A stretch of 64,000 bases of DNA from contig OX104122.1 of assembly GCA_944474755.1 (NCBI GenBank), positions 17,308,641 to 17,372,640 of the forward strand, read 5' to 3'. The position numbers and the translations under genes are program-made. Within the stretch, counting starts at the first letter, position 1. Each line of letters begins with the position of its first letter. The notes under the pieces are model-generated. The model saw nothing but the letters and a program-made list of their open reading frames with translations. It made no database searches and was not told the origin of the DNA. Of this stretch, positions 12,721 to 23,982 are shown in pieces. Origin of the DNA: Limnoperna fortunei (lineage: Eukaryota; Mollusca; Bivalvia; Mytilida; Modiolidae).

Positions 12721-13023
12721 CTCAGAGAATGCTGAATAAAAACAAAGATCCAGATTGGCAGTATTTGGCCACAGCTTTATTATACAAGTACAATAATATA
12801 TAAATAAATAGATAAATAAATAAATATTTATATTTGAAATATAAGATAAGATTAAAGTTCAAGTCTATATATTGGTCGCCGCAACTTGATGGCAGACCAT
12901 AAATGAATTAGCAACTGATATATATGGGGGATGAGCAACCCTGGGAAACAGAGGTTACTCCAGAATTTAGATATTTGCTAGTTGACAGTTAATAAAAAGG
13001 GGGGCCAGTGCAGTGAAAAATCT
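12721..13023. repeat. Cassette segment A, copy 1
   Basis: About 300 bp beginning tctcagagaatgctgaataa and ending agtgcagtgaaaaatctgcc. It is almost identical to 13484-13790. It starts exactly where the minisatellite stops. No coding signal; unclassified. Confidence 0.92.
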
Positions 13024-13269
13024 GCCTATTGTCCGAAACCACCATTTGCACTCTTCTCACACTCCACGGCGATAACAAGACTGTGCTTTTTCCTTGCAAG
13101 GCTCCTCAATCCTGAAGCTCCAACCTGTCCCAATACCTGAAAATATTCAAGAAAAGGAAGCGAAGTACCAATTTCATTAACAAGATGATTAGCAAAATAT
13201 ATTACAAAATGTATTAACGTTGTGCGTGTTATGTAATGGAGGTGGGTGGGAGGGTTTAAAAAATTTAGA
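13024..13269. repeat. Cassette segment C, short copy
   Basis: Contains ttgcaaggctcctcaatcct and gaaaaggaagcgaagtacca, which recur with a few changes at 14845-14965 in the longer second cassette. The 2.3 kb version there either carries insertions or this one carries a deletion. Confidence 0.75.
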
Positions 13270-13478
13270 TTGCCAAACCGACATTTTTCCTGTCACCTCC
13301 TTGCAGACGATTTTCAAAAAGACCGAACCTCGATTTGGTTTTTCTATTTTAAGACAGGTTTAACCAATCACCAATCATGTGTTTAAGGAATACTAGAGCG
13401 AAAGCAACAACAGCCAACAACTATACTAGTCAGTCTTCCTTCGATAAAGGAATTTAATGCTGAATACATTAAATTCAC
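13270..13478. repeat. Cassette segment B, copy 1
   Basis: About 205 bp from ttgccaaaccgacatttttc to gaatacattaaattcac, near identical to 16107-16313. Followed directly by segment A copy 2, showing head-to-tail duplication of an A-C-B cassette. Confidence 0.92.
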
Positions 13479-13790
13479 TTATCTCAGAGAATGCTGAATA
13501 AAAACAAAGATCTAGATTGGCAGTATTTGGCCACAGCTTTATTATACAAGTACAATAATATATAAATAAATAGATGAATAAATATATATATATATATTTG
13601 AAATATAAGATAAGATTAAAGTTCAAGTCTATATATTGGTCGCCGCAACTTGATGGCAGACCATAAATGAATTAGCAACTGATATATATGGGGGATGAGC
13701 AACCCTGGGAAACAGAGGTTACTCCAGAATTTAGATATTTGCTAGTTGACAGTTAATAAAAAGGGGGGCCAGTGCAGTGAAAAATCTGCC
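13479..13790. repeat. Cassette segment A, copy 2
   Basis: Near-identical direct repeat of 12721-13023. The internal AT microsatellite differs slightly (atatatatatat here), consistent with slippage after duplication. Confidence 0.92.
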
Positions 13791-13969
13791 AAATTGACTG
13801 AAATGACAGATGCTCTTCATGTGTCGTTTCAGGCAACCGCCACAGAATGGGGGGGGGGGGGGGGGGGTTGAACTGCACAGCTGTGCCAATACTGTTAAAT
13901 ATATATCTATAACTAATATATAACTGATATATAACTAATATATAATATAATGTATTTCTAGTATATATA

Positions 13970-14005
<36 letters not shown>

Positions 14006-14164
14006 CAAATGGAAATTCAAATAGCACTGTTATATTCAATATAATATATTTCTAGTATATATATGGCATACCTACATCAATATAAATGTGAATAACAAAT
14101 TGAAATAGCACATGAATGTCTGTGCTTGAATGTATATACAAATTCAGAACTTCTAGTATACTTA
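13791..14164. repeat. Poly-G tract and TA-rich simple sequence
   Basis: A run of 19 G at 13849-13867, then imperfect (TA)n and tataactaatata repeats, with pure TA at about 13972-14000. No gene. Confidence 0.85.
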
Positions 14165-14290
14165 AGTTGTTGGTTTGAATGTTGTTGAACGCCACTTACA
14201 GCAATTTTTCAACTATATCATGGCGTTCAGTTTTTTATTGGAGGAGAAAGCCGGAGAGCATCCCGACCTACGGTGGGGAAAACTTGCTCT
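14165..14290 (-). mobile_element. V-SINE/RUDI-like SINE, 3' fragment
   Basis: On the minus strand: ccggctttctcctccaataa, gatatagttgaaaaattgct, gtaagtggcgttcaacaac, then attcaaac. This is the conserved 3' half of a molluscan V-SINE-type element, also present at 17868, 18832, 24327, 26163, 35362, 38869, 50411 and 58520. Confidence 0.75.
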
Positions 14291-14329
14291 AGTATATAAA
14301 TTTAACTAAATATTTGCAGAACAGATATA

Positions 14330-14780
14330 CAATTAGGAATTTTTAGTATGCATATGTCATAGTAAACTAAATAATTGCAGCATGTAGATTTGTCTAAATA
14401 TTTGTTTATGTAAAAATTTCCAGCGACCAGAGCATAATAACATACAGAATTGCATTCTTACCAATACATTACCAAGATCATTCCGCCCAATATTTATCAT
14501 AATAAATTTTTGGACGGTCTTCCAATTTAATACGAATTTTTAGTATGTATATGTCATAGTAAACTAAATAATTGCAGCATGTAGATTTGTCTAAATATTT
14601 GTTTATGTAACATTTTTGGTCAATAACACGAACACAATTTGTCAAATTATTTAAAACTTTCCAGCGACCAGAGAATAATAACATCCATAATTGCATTCTA
14701 ACCAATACATTACCAAGATCATTCCGCCCAATATTTATCATAATATATTTTTGGAGGGTCTTCCAATTTAATAAAGGTTC
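14330..14780. repeat. Direct duplication of a ~200-245 bp segment
   Basis: 14336-14532 and 14533-14777 share tagtatg(c/t)atatgtcatag, aataattgcagcatgtagat, caatacattaccaagatcat and tccgcccaatatttatcata. The second copy has about 45 extra bases near 14610-14655. The minus-strand frame 14825-14478 runs through both copies and reads IGRNDLGN once, vaguely like SGNH-hydrolase segments found in some transposons; I do not consider that established. Confidence 0.88.
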
Positions 14781-15794
14781 CAATATAACCATTGAGTTAA
14801 TGCATTCCTTATGACGTATAAGCAAACAAGGCAGAACTTGTGTTTCCTTGCAAGGCTCCTCAATTCACAAGCTCCAAGCTGACCCAATACCTGAAAGTAT
14901 TCGAGAAAAGGAAGCGAAGTACCAATTGCATTAACGATTTAGCAAAATATATTACAAGATGTTTGACCTACCATACTTGTATAGCATTCGGAATCTATAG
15001 TGTTTTGCTAATATGCATGTATATACTAGAATTAAAAGCAACAAACGTTTATAAAGATATAAAGGTAAATTATGTGTAAAAAGTTAAAATTTAGTTACAT
15101 GAAGGGATTCTAATATAATTTTTGAAAAAACATTGGTTTTCTGCATTCCAAGAGATTTTATATCTTCAGTTGACAATTCTTTCCATGGAGGAATGTGTTG
15201 CCATACCAATGTGAAATTAGTCTTTGAATTAAACAGGTAGTCCGGTGCCCACTGCGTGTTGGATCAAGTCTGGGCCTCTAAAACGCAGAACTATGGACGC
15301 CCAGCTGGCGTGTGCCAAGAAATAAGATGTTAAATTATTTTGATAATAAAAATTGCCGGAGATGCATGTAATTCATTTATTTTAACTGGCCATATCATAA
15401 ATTGTTGCAAAAACAACGGTTACCATAAAAGAAATGTAAAATGAAACTGATGCCGGTAGTTCAATAAATTTTGTAACCAGTCTTAGGTAAGGTGGGTCCG
15501 GTATGACTGGTGCCTTTATTAACATAAATGGTTGAAGAAAATTAAGGTGTATTCATTCCTGTGAATACAGAACAATAATTCATGTTAAAAGAAATGTGGA
15601 CAAAATACAAATACGAATACAAATATTTACTAGCACAAACTCATGGTACAGTACATGTTAAGGCACAACAATTTAAAGGATCACTACAAAGTGTGTTATA
15701 CAAATGTAATACAATTCTTTACATTAATTGTATTTATTATTATATTATATTATATTATATAGTATACAGATGATATAACCAATTAAAATTACGT
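14781..15794. other. Cassette segment C (long copy) and unassigned sequence
   Basis: 14845-14965 matches the short cassette's segment C. 14966-15794 has no recognisable family. Frames at 14840-15079 and 15582-15773 look accidental, and the latter runs into a tattatattatat simple repeat. Confidence 0.5.
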
Positions 15795-16092
15795 TTTATA
15801 TGATACAACTTCTTCTTAATTCAAAGCATTCTAAAATAAATGTAGCAGTAAGTTTTAGACAAAATTCAGATTTGCTATTCAACAAAAAGCATAATAGGGA
15901 TTTGTTAAAAGATTTGGGATTAAACTTTTGATATCTTAAGAAATGTACTTCTTATCAGCTTATAATGTTTGCAATGCAACAAAAAGTGTTCTTCATTTTC
16001 AATTTCTCCTGCATTGCAAACTAGACAGTTTCCATCTTTTCTATTTAGTTTTTGGTATCTTCCCTTTCCTATCATTAGATTATGAGCACTGA
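15795..16092 (-). pseudogene. LINE C-terminal fragment (zinc-knuckle region)
   Basis: Minus-strand reading gives RFSAHNLMIGKGRYQKLNRK followed by CLVCNAGEIENEEHFLLHC (CxxC...H...C), then LIRSTFLKIS, a frameshift, and FNKSLLCFLLNSKSEF. The same domain with the same spacing ends the LINE remnant at 10385-11932, but the two differ at most residues, so they are different families of one group. The fragment is cut by cassette segment B on its 5' side. Confidence 0.85.
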
Positions 16093-16105
16093 AACGCATT
16101 TAGGT

Positions 16106-16313
16106 TGCCAAACCGACATTTTTCCTGTCACCTCCTTGCAGACGATTTTCAAAAAGACCGAACCTCGATTTGGTTTTTCTATTTTAAGACAGGTTTAACC
16201 AATCACCAATCATGTGTTTAAGGAATACTAGAGCGAAAGCAACAACAGCCAACAACTATACTAGTCAGTCTTCCTTCGATAAAGGAATTTAATGCTGAAT
16301 ACATTAAATTCAC
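16106..16313. repeat. Cassette segment B, copy 2
   Basis: Near-identical to 13270-13472 and followed immediately by minisatellite units, so the duplicated cassette as a whole lies inside the minisatellite. Confidence 0.92.
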
Positions 16314-16375
16314 GTATAGATAATTGCCGTTTTACATGTATTATAGATAACTGCCGATTTACCATGTATTTATAC
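16314..16375 (+). repeat. 27-28-bp minisatellite, second block
   Basis: Two units (tagataattgccgttttac...) before the array is interrupted by a palindromic element. Confidence 0.85.
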
Positions 16376-16519
16376 AATAGTTGCCTATATAGATGGCTTT
16401 GTCATGATATCTTGATGGTACAAGGGAGAGTGGTATTGCCTGAACATTTATAATGCCCGAGTCGAAGGCAAGAGCATTATCAATGTATCATGACAATGCC
16501 CTTTATATAGGCAACTATT
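16376..16519. mobile_element. Foldback MITE-like element, 34-bp arms
   Basis: Left arm 16376-16409 (aatagttgcctatatagatg...) and right arm 16486-16519 (...ctttatataggcaactatt) are inverted copies with about two mismatches. The loop is about 76 bp and itself contains a smaller imperfect palindrome (ataatgcccg / agagcattat). Flanked by TATA-like sequence. No coding capacity. Confidence 0.8.
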
Positions 16520-16870
16520 ATATTTATTTCATTGAAGTAAAAAAAAACAGTTTGTGTTGCTTGTATTTGGTTTTCAAATTCAGCTTTGCATGTTTTTGTT
16601 GCTCAATATTTCTTTAATCTACAAGTATATTGAAAGTATAAAATTCATATTTATGCTATGTACTATTCTTATGCGTGAATCAATCATTTAGTCTCATTTG
16701 ATGACAAGTGCTAAGATTCTAAATCACTGGACAGTGCATTACCACGATGTGATGACGCCCGCGGGCGTTATAACGACGTGATAATTCCCTCGTGTCAAAT
16801 TACTGCAGATTAATTAATACCAGCTGACATTGTTTTATCCAATTGAAACAAATGTAACTTTACTGATATG
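16520..16870. other. Unassigned block inside the minisatellite
   Basis: Non-repetitive except for a short GC palindrome (acgcccgcgggcgt, about 16755). Together with the foldback element it forms a ~500 bp interruption of the 27-28 bp array. Confidence 0.5.
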
Positions 16871-17068
16871 AAATAATATAAATTATTGCCGTTGTATATG
16901 GAGCATATATAATTGCCGCTGTAAATGTTATAGATAATTGCCGCTACACATGTATTATAGATAATTGGCGTTTACATGTGTTGTATATAATTGCCGCTGT
17001 ACATGTTAAAATTATAGCTTTTGTACATATAGCATATATAATTGGCGCTTTACATGTTTTAAATATAC
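16871..17068 (+). repeat. 27-28-bp minisatellite, third block
   Basis: About seven diverged units (ataattgccgctgtaaatgt and similar). Confidence 0.9.
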
Positions 17069-17084
17069 ATTGTTTGCCGCAGTA

Positions 17085-17850
17085 GAGGTTTTTAATGGTG
17101 ACCGCTTTGTATAATGCATAAGATCTTTCCTATGTCCTTGTAATGCACGGTGCACTTCACTCTCTGATTAAATACATAGTTTGGTTTCTCCTCCTTGTTT
17201 CTCCCCTCTTATTAACGCATACAATATTTCCTCTCTTTATGTAATCGTAATGTACTTACATTTCTTTGTGTAGTGTTTAATGCTTAATGCAACACGTATT
17301 TGCCATTTTCGTTTGGTAGGATAATGCTTTCTTTTTTTGTGTTATGCATATTGAACTTTGTTTTTTTTTAGTAATTCATATCACTCTTTCACAACGCACA
17401 GGATATTATTATTCATTCTTTTTCTTCAATGCAATGTGTACTTCCATCCTTTTAATGTATTGCAAAGGATTCTTTTCTTTCTAAGAGTACACTCTCATGC
17501 TTGTTTAATGCATTTTTATCCCTCCCTGTATAGGGTACATTACGTTTTGCTGTGTGATGCCTCTGTTTGCATAAATCATAGGATACTGCCTCCTCTTTGT
17601 TTAATACATCAGTTGCGTTCTCTTTTTTGAGCAATGCATATAGTACCTTCATCTCTCTGTGTGAAGCCTTTAGTACTTTTCCATGTTATTTCAATGCATT
17701 GGGTACTTCCCCATTTGTGCAATTCATAACGTACTGTCACTCTGTGTGTATTGCATAAGATACTTCCTGTCTTTGTGTAATGCCTAGACCACTTCTTTCT
17801 GCTAACAGTAATTTCCTCTCTTTATTTAATGCTTATATTTCCCATTTACC
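17085..17850 (+). repeat. Old degenerate tandem repeat, ~30-35 bp period
   Basis: Recurring (t)taatgcat(a)... plus tacttcctctctttgtgt blocks with variable spacing. The plus-strand frame 17358-17630 and minus-strand frame 17652-17452 lie wholly within it and are not genes. Confidence 0.8.
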
Positions 17851-17865
17851 TACCACAGATCGGGG

Positions 17866-18100
17866 GTTTTCTCCGTCTTCCTTCCCCAATAAAACTAGAC
17901 ATGATATAGATTTAAAATTGTAATAAGGGCCTCTATGGCATAATGGTTAAGATATTCATTATGTGGGTCTGTCAACTTCGAGCCTAGTTTTCCTGTCAAA
18001 TGTCGGGGCAGATTTTACCTTGTTGGATTCGTGACCATTTATATGCATCAGGAACCTATAAATCAACTGTTAATTATACTAGTCCCAGTATGCATACAAT
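17866..18100 (+). mobile_element. SINE 3' half followed by a second tRNA-like SINE head
   Basis: 17868-17925 reads gggttttctccgtcttcctt and ccccaataaaactagacatg, the V-SINE 3' region. From about 17932, ggcctctatggcataatggt and later aacttcgagcctag resemble the A and B boxes of a tRNA-derived RNA polymerase III promoter. I infer two SINE pieces joined. Confidence 0.6.
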
Positions 18101-18160
18101 ATTTTTACAAAAAATTCTTCATCAGCATGTAATACATTTAAGACGGCCAGAGTGAGGAAA

Positions 18161-18831
18161 CGCTTCTACTCATGTGGGTTGTGTTGTGTGGTGTAATGGA
18201 GTTATACATACTACCAGCTTCTACTCATGTGGGTTGTGTTGTGTGGTGTAATGGAGTTATACATACTACCAGCTTCTACTCATGTGGGGTGTGTTGTGTG
18301 GTGTAATGGAGTTATACATACTACCAGCTTCTACTCATGTGGGGTGTGTTGCGTGGTGTAATGGAGTTATACATACTACCAGCTTCTACTCATGTGGGGT
18401 GTGTTGTGTGGTGTAATGGAGTTATACATACTACCAGCTTCTACTCATGTGGGGGTGTTGTGTGGTGTAATGGAGTTATACATACTACCAGCTTCTACTC
18501 ATGTGGGGTGTGTTGCGTGGTGTAATGGAGTTATACATACTACCAGCTTCTACTCATGTGGGGTGTGTTGTGTGGTGTAATGGAGTTATACATACTACCA
18601 GCTTCTACTCATGTGGGGGGTGTTGTGTGGTGTAATGGAGTTATACATACTACCAGCTTCTACTCATGTGGGGGGTGTTGTGTGGTGTAATGGAGTTATA
18701 CATACTACCAGCTTCTACTCATGTGGGTTGTGTTGTGTGGTGTAATGGAGTTATACATACTACCAGCTTCTATTCATGTGGGGGGTGTTGTGTGGTGTAA
18801 TGGAGTTATACATACTACCAGCTTCTACTGG
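18161..18831 (+). repeat. 55-bp tandem array (~12 units)
   Basis: Near-identical units from gcttctactcatgtgggg to atacatactacca. Variation is concentrated in the G/T-rich part (gggttgtg, ggggtgtg, gggggtg), which shifts the frame between units. High identity implies recent expansion. Overlapping plus-strand frames at 18337-18580 are artefacts. Confidence 0.97.
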
Positions 18832-18895
18832 TATTCTGCTTACTCACCAAATAAAAAATAGCTGAAAAATGTATAAAGTGGTGTTAAACCAATCA
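18832..18895 (+). mobile_element. V-SINE-like 3' tail remnant
   Basis: ccaaataaaaaatagctgaa then agtggtgttaaaccaatcat matches the SINE 3' end. It begins where the 55-bp array stops. Confidence 0.6.
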
Positions 18896-19140
18896 TTCTG
18901 TAATGCATATGGAACTAACCATTTGTATAGTCCCGTTGTATTAGTGGGCTGATCGAAGATTGCTCAAATACCGAATATGACGTATTTCCGATAACATGGC
19001 GACCATGGGCCTGCCTTTAAACATTTACAAATTTTGTCAAAGTTTGTTGGCGAGTTTTCTTTTTTTAAGTTTCCTGCATTTAATATATCGTTACATAAAA
19101 AAGTAAAAAAAAAAGGATTAACAATTTGTGGTTGAAAAGG

Positions 19141-21090
19141 TCAATAAGGCATTAAATGAGATACCATCATAAATTAAGGCATTAAATAAAACACCAACAT
19201 AAATAAGGAATTCAATGAGACACCAAAATAAATAAGGCATTCAATGAGATACCAACATAAATAAGGAATTCAATGAGACACCAACATAAATAAGGCATTC
19301 AATGAGATACCAACATACATAAGGCATTCAATGAGATACCAACATGAATAAGGCATTCCATGAGATACCAACATTAATAAGGCATTCAATGAGACACCAA
19401 CATAAATATGGCATTCAATGAGACATCAACATAAATAAGGCATTCAATGAGATACCAACATAAATAAGGCATTCAATGAGATACCAAAATAAATAAGGCA
19501 TTCAATGAGATACCAACATAAATAAGGCATTCCATGAGATACCAACATAAATAAGGCATTCAATGAGACATCAACATAAATAAGGCATTCCATGAGATAC
19601 CAACATAAATAAGGCATTCAATGAGACATCAACATAAATAAGGCATTCAATGAGATACCAACATAAATAAGGCATTCAATGAGATACCAACATAAATAAG
19701 GCATTCAATGAGACATCAACATAAATAAGGCATTCAATGAGATACCAACATAAATAAGGCATTCAATGAGATACCAACATAAATAAGGCATTTAATGAGA
19801 CACCAACATAAATAAGGCATTCAATGAGATACCAACATAAATAAGGCATTCAATGAGATACCAACATAAATAAGGCATTCAATGAGATACCAACATAAAT
19901 AAGGCATTCAATGAGATACCAACATAAATAAGGCATTCAATGAGACACCAACATAAATAAGGCATTCAATGAGATACCAACATAAATAAGGCATTCAATG
20001 AGATACTAACATAAATAAGGCATTCAATGAGATACCAACATAAATATGGCATTTAATGAGATACCAATATAAATAAGGCATTCAATGAGACACCAACATA
20101 AATAAGGCATTCAATGAGACATCAACATAAATAAGGCATTCAATGAGATACCAACATAAATAAGGCATTCAATGAGATACCAACAAAAATAAGGAATTCA
20201 ATGAGACACCAACATAAATAAGGCATTCAATGAGATACCAACATAAATAAGGCATTCAATGAGATACCAACATAAATAAGGCATTCAATGAGATACCAAC
20301 ATAAATATGGCATTCAATAAGACATCAACATAAATAAGGCATTCAATGAGATACCAAAATAAATAAGGCATTCAATGAGATACCAAAATAAATAAGGCAT
20401 TCAATGAGATATCAACATAAATAAGGCATTCAATGAGATACCAACATAAATAAGGCATTCAATAAGACATCAACATAAATAAGGGCATTCTATGAGATAC
20501 CAACATAACTTAGGTATTAAATGAGATACCAACATAAATAAGGCATTCAATGAGATACCAACATAAATAAGGCATTCAATGAGACATCAACATAAATAAG
20601 GCATTCAATGAGACACCAACATAAATAAGGCATTCAATGAGATACCAACATAAATAAGGCATTCAATGAGATACCAACATAAATAAGGCATTCAATGAGA
20701 TACCAACATAAATAAGGCATTCAATAAGACATCAACATAAATAAGGGCATTCTATGAGATACCAACATAACTTAGGTATTAAATGAGATACCAACATAAA
20801 TAAGGCATTCAATGAGATACCAACATAAATAAGGCATTCAATGAGACATCAACATAAATAAGGCATTCAATGAGACACCAACATAAATAAGGCATTCAAT
20901 GAGATACCAACATAAATATGGCATTCAATAAGACATCAACATAAATAAGGCATTCAATGAGATACCAAAATAAATAAGGCATTCAATGAGATACCAAAAT
21001 AAATAAGGCATTCAATGAGATATCAACATAAATAAGGCAATCAATGAGATACCAGTATAAATAAGGCATTTAATTAAACACCAACTGAAA
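19141..21090 (+). repeat. 29-bp tandem array (~67 units) with internal higher-order copies
   Basis: Unit aaataaggcattcaatgaga plus taccaacat. Rare marker units (ataagggcattctatgag, then acttaggtattaaatgag) occur twice, 262 bp (nine units) apart at 20461 and 20723. Another marked block (aataagacatc... then three ccaaaataaa units) occurs at about 20312 and 20922. These show block duplication within the array. Confidence 0.97.
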
Positions 21091-23293
21091 AGGAACATTA
21101 ACAATTTCAGAGCAGTAAAACCAAATGTTTATACCTTGAACTGCTTGACAATTTACATGACACGTCCACGCTTTATGACAAATATGATATCTTCCTTATA
21201 GATAACATCACTTTGTGTGTAAAAACAACATTGATGCTTGACTAATAAATCAGGCACTGTAATAGCAGCAACACTATATATACAGCAACTACACTGTCTA
21301 GGGATGAAACTTTTTACAATCACAAATCTGTCACATCTTCCTTTGGGTTCTCTGTCAGTGAGAAAGACCTTGTATTGGATTCCTAAATTACACAAAAGTC
21401 CATAGACAGGGATGTATGCAGGATATCAGACTGGGATGTATTTCCCCACTGCGAGGAATCTATGGACCGCTTAATGTCCCCAGCAGGTTCAGTGCAACGG
21501 CCTGGTAGTGGGTACACATGCTTCTCGTATTTGACTCTACTACCTCAGATTACTCTACTACATCAGATCAAATGTGGATTCTTAAAAAATCTAAGGAACA
21601 GAAAAGGCTGTTTCGATCTACGTCCCTTCCTTATGGCAAGGTGTAAACGCATTTGATTTTTTTCCACATTTTACACCAACCAAGATTGGCACGTTGCTTT
21701 TCTCACAAAAAGTGAAAAACGAAGATACAAAACTCTACTAATACCACAAACTTTCTAGTCGTCAACTTTCCGTTCTTGTGCAGCAACATTCCACCCGCTC
21801 CGTGATATGGAGTTCCACAACTGAAAACTCGTGTTTTTGTTGCTCAAATGCTGTTGTCTTCACTTAAGAAATTTCATGGAAAACATCTTGTACTTGTAGA
21901 CAATACATGTTATATATCTCTCAAAGGAGTAGATGTGTAGGTTTGTTGTATAGCTAGTACCTTCCTTTATTTAACTTAGATTGACTCTCAACGTCAGACG
22001 GATGTGTTGCAACAGACATGATACTGCTTACTATTATAGAGCACATGAGCTTACTATCGTTTTCGTGAGAGTTTGTGTTGCTAGATTTTGTTTATGTGTT
22101 GTTTTGTTCATGTGTTGTTGTTTGTCCCATAGTTTTGTATGAGTGTTTTTTGACTTCGAGACTTGATTGTCAGTTTGGTATTTCTTCGCTTGTATCGCAC
22201 AATTTATGCAACAAACATAACTTTTCCAAGAATAAAAAATCCATTACAAGCAATATTTAAACACGACATATATCTACAGTTATAATGTGTGGTGCATTGC
22301 ACTTCTTCTGTTCGCCGTGGTGACAAAGCCAACTTGCCCATATTAACCTTTGTTAATAAATAGTTACAAAATATCTACGAATACACAATATTGGTCTGTC
22401 TTGTTAAATGATGCTACAATACGGATAAGAAAATGTAGGTGTCGCGTCTAATTATCCTTTGTATGTATAGTTTTTCTATTTCCGAAGCTGATTGGCTGTT
22501 AGTACAAACGACAACAGGTATTTGCTTGTTTTTCTATTTAGTCCACACTGGAACAATTATATATCTATCCAGAGGATTTCTGAAGCATCAGAAATATGGT
22601 ATCTATGTAGCGGAATATGATGTATTTTTAATGCTTCAAAAATCCGCTGGATATATATTTTTTTATGGTTGTCACAATACTCATAGCATCCTATTAGTTC
22701 TGGAAAACGACGCAAAACCAATGGTTCTTCCTACGCAGAAACAAAGGAAGGACAGCTAAATCATTAGATTGTCTTCCTTTCATCAAACGTTACTTGGATA
22801 ATAAATTGAGTCATAACCCTTCATCACGTTTGAAGGGGACGACTGTAATATAATATTTACAACCTGTATAGTTGTCTGCCACCGCCATTTTATCTTTCAA
22901 TAAATAGTCTTGGAGGAATAAAATTGTATTTGATGAGAATCGGACGTCATATTAAACAAACAGAACAAGATGTCTCTTATTTTCTCTTGTCAGCTTCCTT
23001 CCATTTTAGTCAATAAAAGACGTAAAAACGACATTGTTAGTCAGGTGTTGCCAGGGAAGTTACTGCTTCATAACGTTTGTTGATAATAGAAAGACTTGTT
23101 ACAGCGATAAGCATCAGAAGAACCTGGACATCAATAAAGATAATTGTTTAAGTTGTCATTTACACATTTGATATTAAAAGCCAATGGAATCAATAAAGCA
23201 TTGAATTTATCCAAACACGTGATCTGATATTAGTTATTAAATAGCCAAAAAGTGTATGCTGGTTTATTTGTTGCCTTTCGGCAAATTTTCTGC
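21091..23293. other. Unique-looking DNA without an assignable gene
   Basis: The best open frame is on the minus strand, 21395-21153 (80 codons from its ATG, open some way upstream), with several cysteines (RQCSCC, HQCC) and non-simple composition; I recognise no family. The plus-strand frame at 22439-22759 opens only with GTG, which is not credible in a metazoan. No clear splice-flanked exon was found. Confidence 0.4.
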
Positions 23294-23480
23294 CATATGA
23301 ATAGAGCGCAACCTTAAATGCAAGCATCGCACATTTCATTATTTATGACGTTACTTACGAGCATAATTTGCTTTCCAGTGGTCTCGTTACGTCTTTCTCG
23401 AATGTTTGAAGTCACATGAACATCATACGATTAAGCGTTTTAGATAATGCAGCAATTTTGTCTCAAATTGTGTTGTTATT
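23294..23480 (+). mobile_element. Element X, partial copy (5' part)
   Basis: taaatgcaagcatcgcacat then tatgacgttacttacgagca corresponds to 7838-7890 of the full copy. Similarity fades towards 23480. Confidence 0.6.
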
Positions 23481-23489
23481 TTCATAAGT

Positions 23490-23700
23490 AAAATTATGTG
23501 AACATGTCCGTCTGTACGTGCGAAATTCCGTCAAACGTTTCTCAGAAACCGTACATGAGAACAATTTGAAATTTGTCAGGGCATTATCACAAGTTGTACG
23601 TCCTAAGCAACTTTCAGACCTGTCGGACAACTACTTCCTGTTTGGGACTTCATTTAGCTGGGGCATCTGTGTCCCATGGACACATTCTTCGATTTAAAAA
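23490..23700 (+). repeat. Dispersed bivalve-type repeat
   Basis: Contains cgtttctcagaaaccgtaca and ggggcatctgtgtcccatgg followed by acacattctt, a combination I know from repeats common in bivalve genomes. Non-coding. Confidence 0.5.
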
Positions 23701-23982
23701 AATATATTATAGTGGCTAGATTACTTAATAAAAATTACGCATGTCGATACACATTTAACAAGTTGGATTACACTTGTAATAAAACTTCCTAGTTGTTCGT
23801 TATACCCGTTCGTTTTATTTTTTTCCCTGCTAGATTATGAGCAACCAAAATGTGACATGAATTTGAAGTGTTTATGACGTACACGCCATAGATTTGAGTA
23901 CTTTCAAAATCGCCATGTATTTTCCAATTGTACGACGCCATCTGCCATAGATCTGAGAATATGCCGTCGATTTGAGGATGTA

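Noticed and set aside
12721..13790. Solo LTR pair of an LTR retrotransposon (A1 and A2 as LTRs)
   Set aside because: No TG...CA ends, primer-binding site or gag/pol between them; the A-C-B-A-C-B order fits tandem duplication better.
14478..14825. SGNH-hydrolase-like gene (IGRNDLGN)
   Set aside because: A single short motif in a frame that crosses a direct duplication; the surrounding residues do not fit the family.
17358..17652. Overlapping 90- and 66-codon frames
   Set aside because: Both lie in the degenerate ~30-35 bp tandem repeat.
18337..18580. Two overlapping 62-codon frames
   Set aside because: Artefacts of the 55-bp array.
22439..22759. 106-codon plus-strand frame
   Set aside because: Starts at GTG, which is not a plausible metazoan initiator here, and shows no domain or splice evidence.
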